The notes beneath the pieces were generated by a model that saw only the letters and a list, made by a program, of their open reading frames with translations, made no database searches and had not been told where the DNA came from. From positions 198,135 through 262,134 of the forward strand of contig JACKHG010000004.1 in the NCBI GenBank assembly GCA_020639115.1: a stretch of DNA of 64,000 nucleotides. Direction: 5' to 3'. Below are positions 42,738-51,249 of the stretch, piece after piece. Made by a program: the position numbers and the translations under genes. The DNA is from Phycisphaerales bacterium (GTDB lineage Bacteria > Planctomycetota > Phycisphaerae > UBA1845). Position 1 is the stretch's first letter, and each line of letters opens with the position of its first letter.

Positions 42738-43343
42738 TTGCTGGACCTGCATCAGACGCCGCAAACGGACCGCGCGCCGAACAACCCGCGGGTGGTCGGC
42801 ACGATCCTCGGTCCGGTCCCGCCCGCCATCCCCCTCGCCCGACCCGTACGGCCCGCTCCGGCGCCGTCAGCCATGCCCGTGGCGCGTCCCCTGCCTGCAC
42901 CAGCCGCGGTTTCCGGCGGCGTGCGCTACGCGAGTTTCGGCGCGCGGGCGGCTGCCGCGTTTGTGGACTTCGTGATCCTGCAGATCGTGTCGTCGATCAT
43001 CAACGCGGTCTTTCTCGGCGTGCTCTTGAGCAAGCTGGACACCACCACGATCCTGGTCGCCACAATCGTCCCGCTCGTCCTCGACGCGGCGTTTACCATG
43101 CTCTACAGCGTCTGGTTGGAGAGCTCGAAGTGGCAGGCCACGCCCGGCAAGATGCTCATGCACCTCAAGGTTGTCGACGTGGAGGGGCGGCGGATCAGTT
43201 TCGGGCGCTCGTCGTGGCGCAACTTCGCCAAGGGGTTTTCCATGCTCACGCTCGGCGTGGGATATCTCATGCCGCTGTGGACCCGCCGCCGCCAGGCGCT
43301 CCACGACCAGGCGGCAGGGTGCTGCGTCGTCCGCTCCGATTAG
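42738..43343 (+). CDS. RDD-family membrane protein
   Basis: A 201-residue protein with a TTG start and GGGGGAG 8 bases upstream. A Pro-rich leader of about 55 residues is followed by an RDD domain with RYASFGARAAAAFVDFVILQ, two or three membrane segments (FVDFVILQIVSSIINAVFLG, TTILVATIVPLVLDAAFTML, LTLGVGYLMPLW), SKWQATPGKMLMHLKVVDVE and RRQALHDQAAGCCVV. RDD proteins are implicated in ion or small-molecule transport in a few cases; here the function is unknown. It converges on the carbonic anhydrase-chemoreceptor gene. Confidence 0.85.
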   Translation: MLDLHQTPQTDRAPNNPRVVGTILGPVPPAIPLARPVRPAPAPSAMPVARPLPAPAAVSGGVRYASFGARAAAAFVDFVILQIVSSIINAVFLGVLLSKLDTTTILVATIVPLVLDAAFTMLYSVWLESSKWQATPGKMLMHLKVVDVEGRRISFGRSSWRNFAKGFSMLTLGVGYLMPLWTRRRQALHDQAAGCCVVRSD

Positions 43344-43419
43344 GCGAGGGCACTCCGGTACAAGCCGGGCCCGCGGGGTGGAGCGCATCTGCACTGTTCG
43401 AAAGCAATGGCACACCTGA

Positions 43420-43438
43420 GCTGCTCAAGCGCAGCAGC
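43420..43438. repeat. Small hairpin between convergent genes
   Basis: GCTGCT at 43420-43425 and AGCAGC at 43433-43438 with a 7-base loop. It resembles the GCCACTGCT/AGCAGTG element at 34605-34670. There is no T run, so a simple terminator is not indicated, though it lies between two convergent genes. Confidence 0.4.
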
Positions 43439-43458
43439 ACACTTGCGTGCGATGCGGG

Positions 43459-46068
43459 TCAGCGGGTAACTGGTGCGCCGCCGTCGATGACCGCGCGGAG
43501 GTCGCCGACGATGGCCGTCACGTTCTCCGACTGGGCGGCGAGCTGCTCCGACGCCGAGGCCGACTCCTCGGCGCTGGCGGCGTTGAGCTGCACGACCTTG
43601 TCGATCTGGGAAACCGCAATGTTGATCTGGTCAACGCCGCCGGCCTGCTCCTGCGAGGCCTTGGCCACGCCATTGATCAGATCGGCGACGTTGGCCACGT
43701 TGCCGACGATCTGCGTCAGGCAGGTCGCGACCTCGCCGGCCACGTCGCCGCCGGTGCGGGCCTGCTGGACCGACTCGGTGATCAGGGTGGTGGTCTCCTG
43801 CGCCGCGTCGGCGGCCCGTCCGGCCAGTTTGCGCACCTCGTCGGCGACGACCGCGAAGCCGCGGCCGTGCTCGCCCGCCCGGGCCGCCTCGACGGCTGCG
43901 TTGAGCGCCAGCAGGTTGGTCTGGAAGGCGATCTCCTCGATCACCTTGATGATCTTGCGGATCTGCTCGGAGGATGCGCCCAGCGCCGTCATCGCCTGAT
44001 TGAGCCGCTCCATGGTGCGGTCGCCCTCGTCGGCGGCCTGGCGGGCCTCGGTGGCGAAGGAGTTGGCTTTTTCTGAAGTCTCCGCGTTGCTGCGGGTGGT
44101 GGTCGAAAGCTGCTCGAGGGCCGCGCTGGTCTCCTCGAGGGAGGAGGCCTGCTCGGTGGCGCCCTCGGCGAGCTGCTGCGAGGCGATCGCGACCTGGCCC
44201 GCGGCGTCGTTGACCTGCGCGGTGCCGGCGGTGAGGCTGGCCAGCGCCCGGCGAATCGGTCGCGTGACCATGCGGGTGAGCAGCACCGCGAGGGCCATAC
44301 CCAGCATCACGCTCACCGCGGTTGCCGCGAGCATGTGCCGCGCCGTGGCCTTTTCCTCATGCTCAGCCGCGTCGGCCAGCGCGTCGGTCTGCGCATCGAG
44401 CGTTTCCACGAACTGGGCAATTTCCCGATCGAACTCGTCCTCGAACTCGATGAGCCGTTCCTCGATGAGCCGGGCGCGGGCGTGCTGGCCCTCGTGCACG
44501 AAGCCAATCGCACTGTCGGCGAGCATCTCGAAGGCGCCATGATGTGCGTCGATTCTCTGAATCCCTTCAGCCAATTCATTCAACTTGGCTGACTGCGCCG
44601 CGTCGCGGGCGGGAGCGCTCGCCAACAGCGCTGCAGACTTGTCGATTTCCTTTTCCACCTTGGCGGCCACGGCGTGGAAGTGCTCGGCGGCCTCGTCGAC
44701 GCGCGCCTTCGCCTCGGGCGCGTCGGACAGACCAAAACGAAACACGCGTTCGAGCGCCAGGTTCTGCTCGAGCTGGTGGCTGTTCATGTTCAGCACCACC
44801 TGATTGAGCGGCACGGCGCTTTCCGCGAGGTCGACGATCTGCTCGCCGACGCGCGACATGCCCAGGCGCGAGTACACCGACATTCCGGTCAGGATGATAA
44901 CGATCGCGGCAAACCCGCCGGTCAGCTTGGCGCCCAGCGTCCAGCCCGTGCGGGTCTGTCCGCGTTCATCGGTTGTATGAGCCTGGAGCCAGACCATGAC
45001 AGCCGCCGCGACGATCACCAGAATCGGCAGCAGGATGACGATCCAATCGCGCTGGCGCCCCGTGACCGGTTTTGCGGCGGCTGCCTTGGGCTCCGCGGAT
45101 TTCGCCTTCGAGAACAGACCTTCCACTGCGCTGCGGTCCTCGGCCGACGGTTCCGCGTGGCTCGCGGATGCCGCCGCGGCGTGCGCCGGCGCTGCGGTAG
45201 CGTGCGGAGAGTCCGGGGCGGATGCCGCGGCGTGCGCCGGGACGCCGTGGCTGTCGCCACCGCCCGCGAGCGCGTTGGTCGGCTTGTCCGGCTCGGCCTC
45301 CACCTTGGCCAGCAACTGGTGTGACTTCTCCTCCGGAAGCCACTTCACCTCGCCGGTGCCCACGTCGTACACCGCGCCGAGCACCTTGGCCTTGCCCGAT
45401 GCGACCAGTTCCCGCGTCGCGGGACTCTGGCGGTAGAGATCCTCGATCGACTGCCAGACGTTCTCCTCGACCGCGGCGGGGATGACCGCATCGCCCTCGA
45501 GGTCGGGATGAAGCTGCATCGTCCGCCGTACCGCAGGCTCGATGTTGTCCACCAGCGGCGGGATGTTGCGCTCGAGCGGATGGCCGTGGCCCTGCACGGC
45601 GTGCGTCACCGCGGTGACCGCGCCGCACTGCGTATGGCCGAGCACGACGAGCACCGGCGTGTTCACGTGGGAAAGGCCGTATTCGATCGAGCCGATCTCG
45701 TCGGTGTCGCAGACGTTGCCCGCGACGCGCACGACGAAGATGTCCATCACGCCCGCGTCGAAGATCTCCTCGACGGGGACGCGCGAATCGGAGCAGGTCA
45801 GCACCGTTGCGTAAGCGAAGTCACCCTGGTTCTGCGAACCAGCCTGCAGCAGCCGCGCGCCGCCGACGTGCGGATGCCACTCGGCGTGCCCGACGAAGCG
45901 GGCGTTGCCGGCTTTGAGAAACTCGACCGTTTTCTCGGGAGAGTGCTTGGCGGCGGAGACCGTCTGCTCGTAGTCCGGGGGCACCGACGTGTCGCTGCGC
46001 GCGGGAAGCGGCAGGTAGCCGAGCAATGTGGCGATCCCCAGCCAGTACATGCTCTTGTGAACGATCAT
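43459..46068 (-). CDS. Fusion of exported beta-carbonic anhydrase and methyl-accepting chemotaxis receptor
   Basis: An 869-residue continuous frame from the ATG at 46068. Residues 1-25 are a signal sequence (YWLGIATLLGYLPLPARS). Residues about 45-245 form a beta-carbonic anhydrase with Zn ligands C92, H145 and C148 and the dyad D94-R96 (CSDSR, GHTQCGAV), so the enzyme site is complete. A His/Ala-rich linker (about 262-337) leads to TM1 (342-362), TM2 (378-400), a periplasmic helical domain (about 402-575), TM3 (579-598) and a short HAMP (about 600-650). The chemoreceptor signalling domain (about 650-860) has the intact tip FQTNLLALNAAVEAARAGEH with FAVVADEVRKLA. It probably links CO2/bicarbonate at the periplasm to CheA signalling. 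No che gene is adjacent. Confidence 0.92.
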   Translation of the reverse strand: MIVHKSMYWLGIATLLGYLPLPARSDTSVPPDYEQTVSAAKHSPEKTVEFLKAGNARFVGHAEWHPHVGGARLLQAGSQNQGDFAYATVLTCSDSRVPVEEIFDAGVMDIFVVRVAGNVCDTDEIGSIEYGLSHVNTPVLVVLGHTQCGAVTAVTHAVQGHGHPLERNIPPLVDNIEPAVRRTMQLHPDLEGDAVIPAAVEENVWQSIEDLYRQSPATRELVASGKAKVLGAVYDVGTGEVKWLPEEKSHQLLAKVEAEPDKPTNALAGGGDSHGVPAHAAASAPDSPHATAAPAHAAAASASHAEPSAEDRSAVEGLFSKAKSAEPKAAAAKPVTGRQRDWIVILLPILVIVAAAVMVWLQAHTTDERGQTRTGWTLGAKLTGGFAAIVIILTGMSVYSRLGMSRVGEQIVDLAESAVPLNQVVLNMNSHQLEQNLALERVFRFGLSDAPEAKARVDEAAEHFHAVAAKVEKEIDKSAALLASAPARDAAQSAKLNELAEGIQRIDAHHGAFEMLADSAIGFVHEGQHARARLIEERLIEFEDEFDREIAQFVETLDAQTDALADAAEHEEKATARHMLAATAVSVMLGMALAVLLTRMVTRPIRRALASLTAGTAQVNDAAGQVAIASQQLAEGATEQASSLEETSAALEQLSTTTRSNAETSEKANSFATEARQAADEGDRTMERLNQAMTALGASSEQIRKIIKVIEEIAFQTNLLALNAAVEAARAGEHGRGFAVVADEVRKLAGRAADAAQETTTLITESVQQARTGGDVAGEVATCLTQIVGNVANVADLINGVAKASQEQAGGVDQINIAVSQIDKVVQLNAASAEESASASEQLAAQSENVTAIVGDLRAVIDGGAPVTR

Positions 46069-46305
46069 TGTGGCGCACCCCCGAGTTCGAATTCGTGTCC
46101 TACCTCTCCACGCGACGCCGGGCCCGACCGAGCGTGCGTCTGCAGCAACACTGCACGTACTTGCATTTCGGTGAGTGCGCCCGCGGGGGTGAGCATCCAC
46201 GCTCGCACGACGTAGGGGCTTCACCGCATGTTGACGTGCACGCGATCAGTTGAACACGGCAACCGCACAGCACGGCAGCACGATGAGCAAGGCCCGATAA
46301 GTCGA

Positions 46306-46848
46306 TCAGTCAAAGAACTGCGGCAGGATGGAGGCGGCCATGTCGGTGCGGGCGCCGAGGCACGAGCCGCCGAACAGCAGCGCGTACACCGTCAGCAGCA
46401 GCAGTGTGCGGCGAGCCCGGTTCGCGTCGCGACCAAAGAGCAGGTAGGCGATGAGGACGAGCGGAACGATGGGGATATAGAACAGAAGCCCGATGAACGC
46501 GACCTGGGCGGCGTCGAACAGAAAACGGGTGGCGCCGGCGATGGTCGTCGGGTCATCGAGCTCGGGGCGCAGCGCGTGCCCCAGCGCTGCCCGCGCGCTC
46601 ACCCACGTCGCGAGGATCAGACCGATGGGCACGACGGGATACACCGCGACTGCCAGCGCCAGGCCGAACGGCACGGTCCGGGTCGGCCGAGGCGTTGTGG
46701 TGTACGTGTCCGGCTGGGCAGGATCGAAGTCGCGGCCGCACTCCGGGCAGCGCTGGTCGGGGAGCCCGCGCAGCACGTAGCCGCACTCCAGACAGTAGGC
46801 GGTGGTCTCCTCCGGCACGGGGCTCACAGGATGATCGTAGACCGCCAC
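46306..46848 (-). CDS. Zinc-ribbon membrane protein
   Basis: A 180-residue protein with an N-terminal zinc ribbon (CLECGYVLRGLPDQRCPECGR at about residues 19-39) and about four membrane helices (PFGLALAVAVYPVVPIGLIL, AAQVAFIGLLFYIPIVPLVL, RTLLLLTVYALLFGGS). It is a paralogue of the proteins at 1050 and 2337 by its ribbon motif. It lies 237 bases upstream of the carbonic anhydrase-chemoreceptor gene on the same strand and 66 bases downstream of peptidase E. Function unknown. Confidence 0.8.
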   Translation of the reverse strand: MAVYDHPVSPVPEETTAYCLECGYVLRGLPDQRCPECGRDFDPAQPDTYTTTPRPTRTVPFGLALAVAVYPVVPIGLILATWVSARAALGHALRPELDDPTTIAGATRFLFDAAQVAFIGLLFYIPIVPLVLIAYLLFGRDANRARRTLLLLTVYALLFGGSCLGARTDMAASILPQFFD

Positions 46849-46914
46849 GCGCCGGGTGGCGATGCGCCGGGTGCGAAACGTCAGGGCGTTCGTGGCGTTG
46901 CCGAGGAAAGCCGA

Positions 46915-47658
46915 CTAGATCGCGTTGCCAGGGCCCTGGGCGGCAGCACTGAGGTGGGCGCTGAGGTCCGCCGGAGGATCGATATCGACTGGCTGATGTC
47001 CCCTGCGGAAAACACGGGCGGGCGCGCCGATCAACCGGATGCGGCCGGCGTCGACACGGAGGATGCCGCCCTCCCACAGGCCGACGACCGGTGTGTCGTT
47101 CATCTCGTGGAACTCGCGCAGGCGGTCGTCGCGGGTCTCGCCGAAGTGCTCGTGCAGGTCGTCGTCGCGCTTCACGAAGTTCGTGCCGCAGAAGTAGTGG
47201 GGGTTGTTGTGGAAGGGCACGAGGCCGAGCGTCTCGAAGCTCGGCGGCATGACGATGGGCATGTCGTTGGTGGTCTTGAGCGTCGGGCAGGCGACATTCG
47301 AGCCGGCGCTGACGCCCATGTAGGGCATACCGGCGCGCACGCGGGCGCGGATCGGTTCCAGCAGGTCGCGGCGGTGCAGTTCGTCCACGAGGCGGAAGGT
47401 GTTGCCACCGCCGACGTAGAGCGCCTCGGCCCGCTCCACGGCGGCGGCCGGATCGGCGTGGGTGTGGATGCCGTCGAGCGCGTAGCCCGCGTTCAGACCG
47501 CGCTCGGTCATCATCTGCACGTAGCCGTCGTGGTCGGCGAGTGCATAGGGTACGAAGAGGATTTTCGCAACATCGCCGAAGTGATCGCGCATCTGCGCGG
47601 CGAGCAGCGCCACCCGCTCGTCTGTCCGAAACCCGCCGCTGCCCAGCAACAATCGCAT
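46915..47658 (-). CDS. pepE: Dipeptidase E (aspartyl dipeptidase)
   Basis: A 247-residue member of peptidase family S51, which hydrolyses N-terminal Asp-X dipeptides and acts in the cytoplasm. The start MRLLLGSGGFRTDERVALL, the VGGGNTFRLVDELH loop, and the nucleophile motif MGVSAGSNV (catalytic Ser) followed by FHNNPHY and LREFHEMNDTPVVGLWEGG are all typical. The length is near normal (229 in Salmonella) with a short C-terminal extension. The enzyme's presence next to zinc-ribbon and secreted genes gives no pathway hint. PepE is used for nutrient peptide salvage. Confidence 0.9.
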   Translation of the reverse strand: MRLLLGSGGFRTDERVALLAAQMRDHFGDVAKILFVPYALADHDGYVQMMTERGLNAGYALDGIHTHADPAAAVERAEALYVGGGNTFRLVDELHRRDLLEPIRARVRAGMPYMGVSAGSNVACPTLKTTNDMPIVMPPSFETLGLVPFHNNPHYFCGTNFVKRDDDLHEHFGETRDDRLREFHEMNDTPVVGLWEGGILRVDAGRIRLIGAPARVFRRGHQPVDIDPPADLSAHLSAAAQGPGNAI

Positions 47659-47700
47659 GTCTTCCCTCTCGGTCGTGGAGACTGGCGCCGCGTGCCGGCG

Positions 47701-48792
47701 CTACTCGCCGCGGGCGCCGTTGGTCGTCATTTCGGGTGTATTGAGATTTTCGTCATCCGCGGTGCCGTTCGTGTTGGCGTCGGTTGCGCTCGCGCCCGCG
47801 GACGCTTCGGGCAGCGCGACGATGCGCGGTGCCGCCCAGGCCAGCGGCAGCAGCTCTGCGGATGCGGGCGACGGGAAGTTCTCCCGGTCGATCTCCTGGA
47901 TCGCCGCACCGCACCAGTCCGCGCGCGCATCCTTGCCCGCCGCGCGCAGCGCGGCGCTCCAGTCGCGCAGCAGCCCACGGCGGAGAAACACGACGGTCTG
48001 GCGCGCGGTCGCCGCCTGGCCGGCGTCGCGGAACCACCCGAGCACCTGCACCGCGAGGCGCTCGGAAAGCGCGATGGCGGCTGGTAAGCTGCCCGAGCGT
48101 TCCGCGAACATCCGCTCGCGCAGGATGCACAGGTAGAGCGCGATGCTGGGATCGCCGACCGGCGGCCCCAGTTCCTCCGGCAGCAGGTCGTAGGCGCGGG
48201 AGGCGTCGCCCTCCTGCCCGCGGGTGCGGAAGAGGATCGCGCGCCACAACCGCGCGGTCATGGCCACATCCGCCCGACGATCCTCCATCAGCAGGGAGAG
48301 GCCAAACGCCGCATCGCGCAGGTCACGCTGAGACTTCTCGTCGTCGGCACCCGGCTCCCACAGTGCCTCGGCGGCGCGTTGGAACGCCCGCACCGCCTCG
48401 AGCCGGTCCTGAAGATGCTTCACCTCCGGCGCGGTGTCCGCGGCCTCAGCCGCGTTCGCACGGGTGAGCGCAGCCTCCGTGGCCTTCAGGTGTCCCTCAG
48501 CTTCGGCGAGGATAGCCCGCGCCGCCTCCGCGTCGCCCGCGGCGGGGATTTCGAGGAACCGCCGGGAGGCTTGGGGCGTCAGTGCGCCCGCCAGCAGTTC
48601 ATTGGCGGCGGCCAGGTGGAGATTCCCGGCGGCCAGCGGCGAATCGGCTGCCTCAGCCCGGGCGGAGAGGTCGGCAGCAGCCGCCCGCGCGGTGGAGACC
48701 GCGAGTTCGGCGTTGACGGTCCAGATCGGCTCACCGGGGGCGGTGCCCACGGCGAAGAGGGTCGTAAGGGTTGTTGTCAGAAGCGCTGTCAT
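47701..48792 (-). CDS. Secreted or periplasmic helical repeat protein of unknown function
   Basis: A 363-residue protein with a short signal sequence (TALLTTTLTTLFAVGTAPG). The mature part is nearly all helical and Ala-rich, with TPR-like spacing (LAAGNLHLAAANELLAGAL, ARAILAEAEGHLKATEAALT, AVRAFQRAAEALW, RAYDLLPEEL) and an acidic Asn/Thr tail. No catalytic motif. It lies 42 bases upstream of pepE and may share a transcript with it. It is divergent from the VWA operon (363-base gap). Confidence 0.68.
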   Translation of the reverse strand: MTALLTTTLTTLFAVGTAPGEPIWTVNAELAVSTARAAAADLSARAEAADSPLAAGNLHLAAANELLAGALTPQASRRFLEIPAAGDAEAARAILAEAEGHLKATEAALTRANAAEAADTAPEVKHLQDRLEAVRAFQRAAEALWEPGADDEKSQRDLRDAAFGLSLLMEDRRADVAMTARLWRAILFRTRGQEGDASRAYDLLPEELGPPVGDPSIALYLCILRERMFAERSGSLPAAIALSERLAVQVLGWFRDAGQAATARQTVVFLRRGLLRDWSAALRAAGKDARADWCGAAIQEIDRENFPSPASAELLPLAWAAPRIVALPEASAGASATDANTNGTADDENLNTPEMTTNGARGE

Positions 48793-48996
48793 GGTGTCTT
48801 TCTTGGTCCGGTCCGCGCGGGCTAGGCCCGCTCGCGGAACCGCGATACAGTCAGGGTCTCAAGAGCAACATATGCCACGGACATCTACCCGTCCATCGGC
48901 TGACGGGTGCGGTCCGGAGCACCCGCGGGCTCATTGACCCGGCCCGTTTGCGCTACTAAGCTTTTTCGTTGCTTTATAGCGGTCCAAAGGGCGTCG

Positions 48997-49019
48997 CACC
49001 CGGCGAAAACTGCCGGGTG
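48997..49019 (+). promoter_or_regulatory. Stable hairpin in the 363-base divergent gap (48793-49155)
   Basis: CACCCGGC (48997-49004), loop GAAAACT, GCCGGGTG (49012-49019): a perfect 8-bp stem in the leader region of the VWA-ExbBD operon, with AT-rich stretches just before it (TTTTTCGTTGCTTTATAG near 48962-48979). No T run follows, so it is not a clear terminator. I see no match to a riboswitch class I know. Nothing else in the gap is clear. Confidence 0.35.
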
Positions 49020-49155
49020 TAAGGAATGCTTGCATTCGGCAGACCACTGGATTGTACTGCCGCGGCAAGCGGACCGGCCTGTGCCCAAGGCCCGCTTCCC
49101 GCCCGGCGTGTCGCACCTGAGCGGCAGCATCGAAAGGACCGGTCCCACCCGACCC

Positions 49156-50103
49156 ATGAGCGATCCAGCCGTCCTAGACAGTGATCTCGGGGAGGAGACG
49201 ACCCGTCCGCGCCGACGCGGGGAGGTCGTGCTGCTGGCGGCGTGGATCGCGTCGCTGGGCGTGCACGTCGTGCTTTTCGCACTGATGGTGGCGATCCCCT
49301 GGATCCGGGAGCGGACGGGCAGCGACGAGGCGCCGCGGGTCTCGACGACGGACCTGCGCGACCTGCCCGCGGAGACGCATTTCACGATGGCGCCGGTGGA
49401 GTCACCGTTCGCCACCACTCCCGAGAAGACGCAGTTGCACGAGAAGATCGAGCCCCGGGACGCGAACGCGCTGAGCGAGCTGCGGACGATGCAGACGCCG
49501 CGGGTGGAGATCGTGGGGATCGGGACGGGCGGCGGGGAGTTTTCGAAGTACGGCATCCAGGTGGGTGCGGGAGGATCGGGCCCGCAGTTCTTCGGGCTGG
49601 GCGGGGAGGCCAAGGCGGCACGACGGATCGTATACGTGGTGGACCGGTCCGGGTCGATGATGGGGATTTTTGACGACCTGCGCGCCGAGCTGAAGCGCTC
49701 GATCGACCGGCTGCGCAAGAGCCAGAAGTACCACGTAATCTTCTACAGCACGGACCCGCCGGTGGAAGCGCCGCCGGGGCGGCTGGTGAACGCGATCCGC
49801 TCGAGCAAGGAGCGGACGTTCGAGTTCATCGACATGACGGTGCCGGAGGGGATGACCCAGCCGATCGAGGCGATGCGGCGGGCCTTCGCCCTGCACCCGG
49901 ACCTGATCTACTTTCTCAGCGACGGGGACATTCCCGAGGCGGAGCTGCTCAAGGAGAATCTGCGCACGTGGAACCGCGCGGAGAAGGTGCGGATCTTCAC
50001 GATCGCGTACGTCAGCTCCGCGGGCCGGCAATTGCTCGAGGATATCGCGCGCGAGCATCACGGTGCGTTCCGTTTCGTGTCCGAATACGAGTTGGGAGGC
50101 TGA
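49156..50103 (+). CDS. Membrane-anchored VWA-domain protein
   Basis: A 315-residue protein: a short cytoplasmic N-terminus, one membrane helix (VVLLAAWIASLGVHVVLFAL, residues about 23-45), a linker of about 100 residues, and a VWA domain (about 155-310) with an intact MIDAS start YVVDRSGSM and FLSDGD. The N-terminus-TM-linker-domain topology is that of TonB/TolA-like anchors. It is the first gene of a six-gene operon with ExbB and ExbD homologues. The start ATG at 49156 is preceded by weak ribosome signals; the open frame extends further upstream to 48907. Confidence 0.87.
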   Translation: MSDPAVLDSDLGEETTRPRRRGEVVLLAAWIASLGVHVVLFALMVAIPWIRERTGSDEAPRVSTTDLRDLPAETHFTMAPVESPFATTPEKTQLHEKIEPRDANALSELRTMQTPRVEIVGIGTGGGEFSKYGIQVGAGGSGPQFFGLGGEAKAARRIVYVVDRSGSMMGIFDDLRAELKRSIDRLRKSQKYHVIFYSTDPPVEAPPGRLVNAIRSSKERTFEFIDMTVPEGMTQPIEAMRRAFALHPDLIYFLSDGDIPEAELLKENLRTWNRAEKVRIFTIAYVSSAGRQLLEDIAREHHGAFRFVSEYELGG

Positions 50104-50106
50104 CGC

Positions 50107-51180
50107 GTGAAGCTGCCTTCAGGGCGACATCTTCAGAGCGTGCTGCCTGCGGCAGCGCTGGCCTGCGCCGTGGGGCTGGGGCACGCGGCGGCGCGCGGCG
50201 ACGAGATCCACGTCAACGGCAAGACGCTGCAGCGCGTCCAGGTGATCGGGTACGCGCACGGCGACGTGGAGATTCGTACGGCGACCGGCGAGCAGGACAA
50301 GTTTCCGCTGAGCGACGTCGAATTCATCGTGCTGGGCAGCGTGACGGGTGTCGCGGACTTCAACCAGGCCGAAGAACTGATGGTGAAGCGGGAGGCCGGC
50401 CAGGCGGTGGAGCGTTATGAGCGTGCGGTGCGGGCGGCGCGGGGATTCTGGGCGTCGATGGCGCGGGTGCGGTTGGTGATGGCTGCCGACGCCGCAGGCG
50501 ATCTGGAAAAGGCAGTACGCGTGTGGCTGGACGTGGTGGCGGAGGATCCGCACACGGCGGCTGAGCTGGTTCCGCAGGCGCCGCCGTCGCCACGGAGCCA
50601 GGCGAACGAGCGGACGCAGAAGCGGTTGGAGAAGGCGCTGGCGGAGCAGTCGCCGGGTGCGGCGCAGGCGGTGACGACGCTGGTGTACTACGACGTGCTG
50701 AAGCGGACGGGCGATCCGGCGGCTGCGGTCGCGGGTGAGCAGGTGGCGGATTCCCCCCTGCCGCTGGAGGTGATGACCGCGCGGACGGTCGCGGTGAAGC
50801 TGTCGGCGCTGCGTGCGGAAATCGACGCGCAGCGGACGGCGGCTGCGTTGAAATCACTGGATACGATGATCGCGGTCGCACCGATGGAATTTCTGCCGGA
50901 CATCCTGATACTCAAGGCACAAGCGCTGCTGGCGACCGCGCAGCGGGAACAGGAATTCCTGCAGGCGGCGCTGCCTGCGATGCGGGTGGTGATTCACTTT
51001 CCGAACAACCCGCTGGTGGGCGAGGGACTGCTGCTGGCGGGTGAAGCGCACGCCCGCGCGGGGCGTCAGGCGGACGCCGAGCGGTTGCTGCAGGAATGTC
51101 TGCGGCGCGGCAACGCGCCGGAACGGGTTCTCGAGCAGGCCCGAAGCGAGCTGGCCCGGATGTCGGCAGCCGGCAGCTAG
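50107..51180 (+). CDS. Exported TPR-type protein
   Basis: A 357-residue protein with a GTG start 3 bases after the previous stop codon. The signal peptide (LPAAALACAVGLGHAAARGD) is followed by a small beta-rich domain (DEIHVNGKTLQRVQVIGYAH, about 32-80) and then TPR-like helices (about 85-350; AVERYERAVRAARGFWASMA, ALLLATAQREQEFLQAAL-like segments, GEGLLLAGEAHARAGRQADA). It has no catalytic motif. It is likely a periplasmic scaffold that works with the VWA, ExbB and ExbD proteins of the operon. Confidence 0.8.
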   Translation: MKLPSGRHLQSVLPAAALACAVGLGHAAARGDEIHVNGKTLQRVQVIGYAHGDVEIRTATGEQDKFPLSDVEFIVLGSVTGVADFNQAEELMVKREAGQAVERYERAVRAARGFWASMARVRLVMAADAAGDLEKAVRVWLDVVAEDPHTAAELVPQAPPSPRSQANERTQKRLEKALAEQSPGAAQAVTTLVYYDVLKRTGDPAAAVAGEQVADSPLPLEVMTARTVAVKLSALRAEIDAQRTAAALKSLDTMIAVAPMEFLPDILILKAQALLATAQREQEFLQAALPAMRVVIHFPNNPLVGEGLLLAGEAHARAGRQADAERLLQECLRRGNAPERVLEQARSELARMSAAGS

Positions 51181-51249
51181 ACGCACCGCTGGACGTACGC
51201 GGCGACGACGAGTTGATGAACTGAGACTTCGCACGACAGGAGAAGACGC

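Noticed and set aside
48960..49100. Possible riboswitch in the VWA operon leader
   Set aside because: The hairpin is stable, but I could not match conserved cores of c-di-GMP, cobalamin, TPP, glycine or SAM classes, so only a hairpin is reported.
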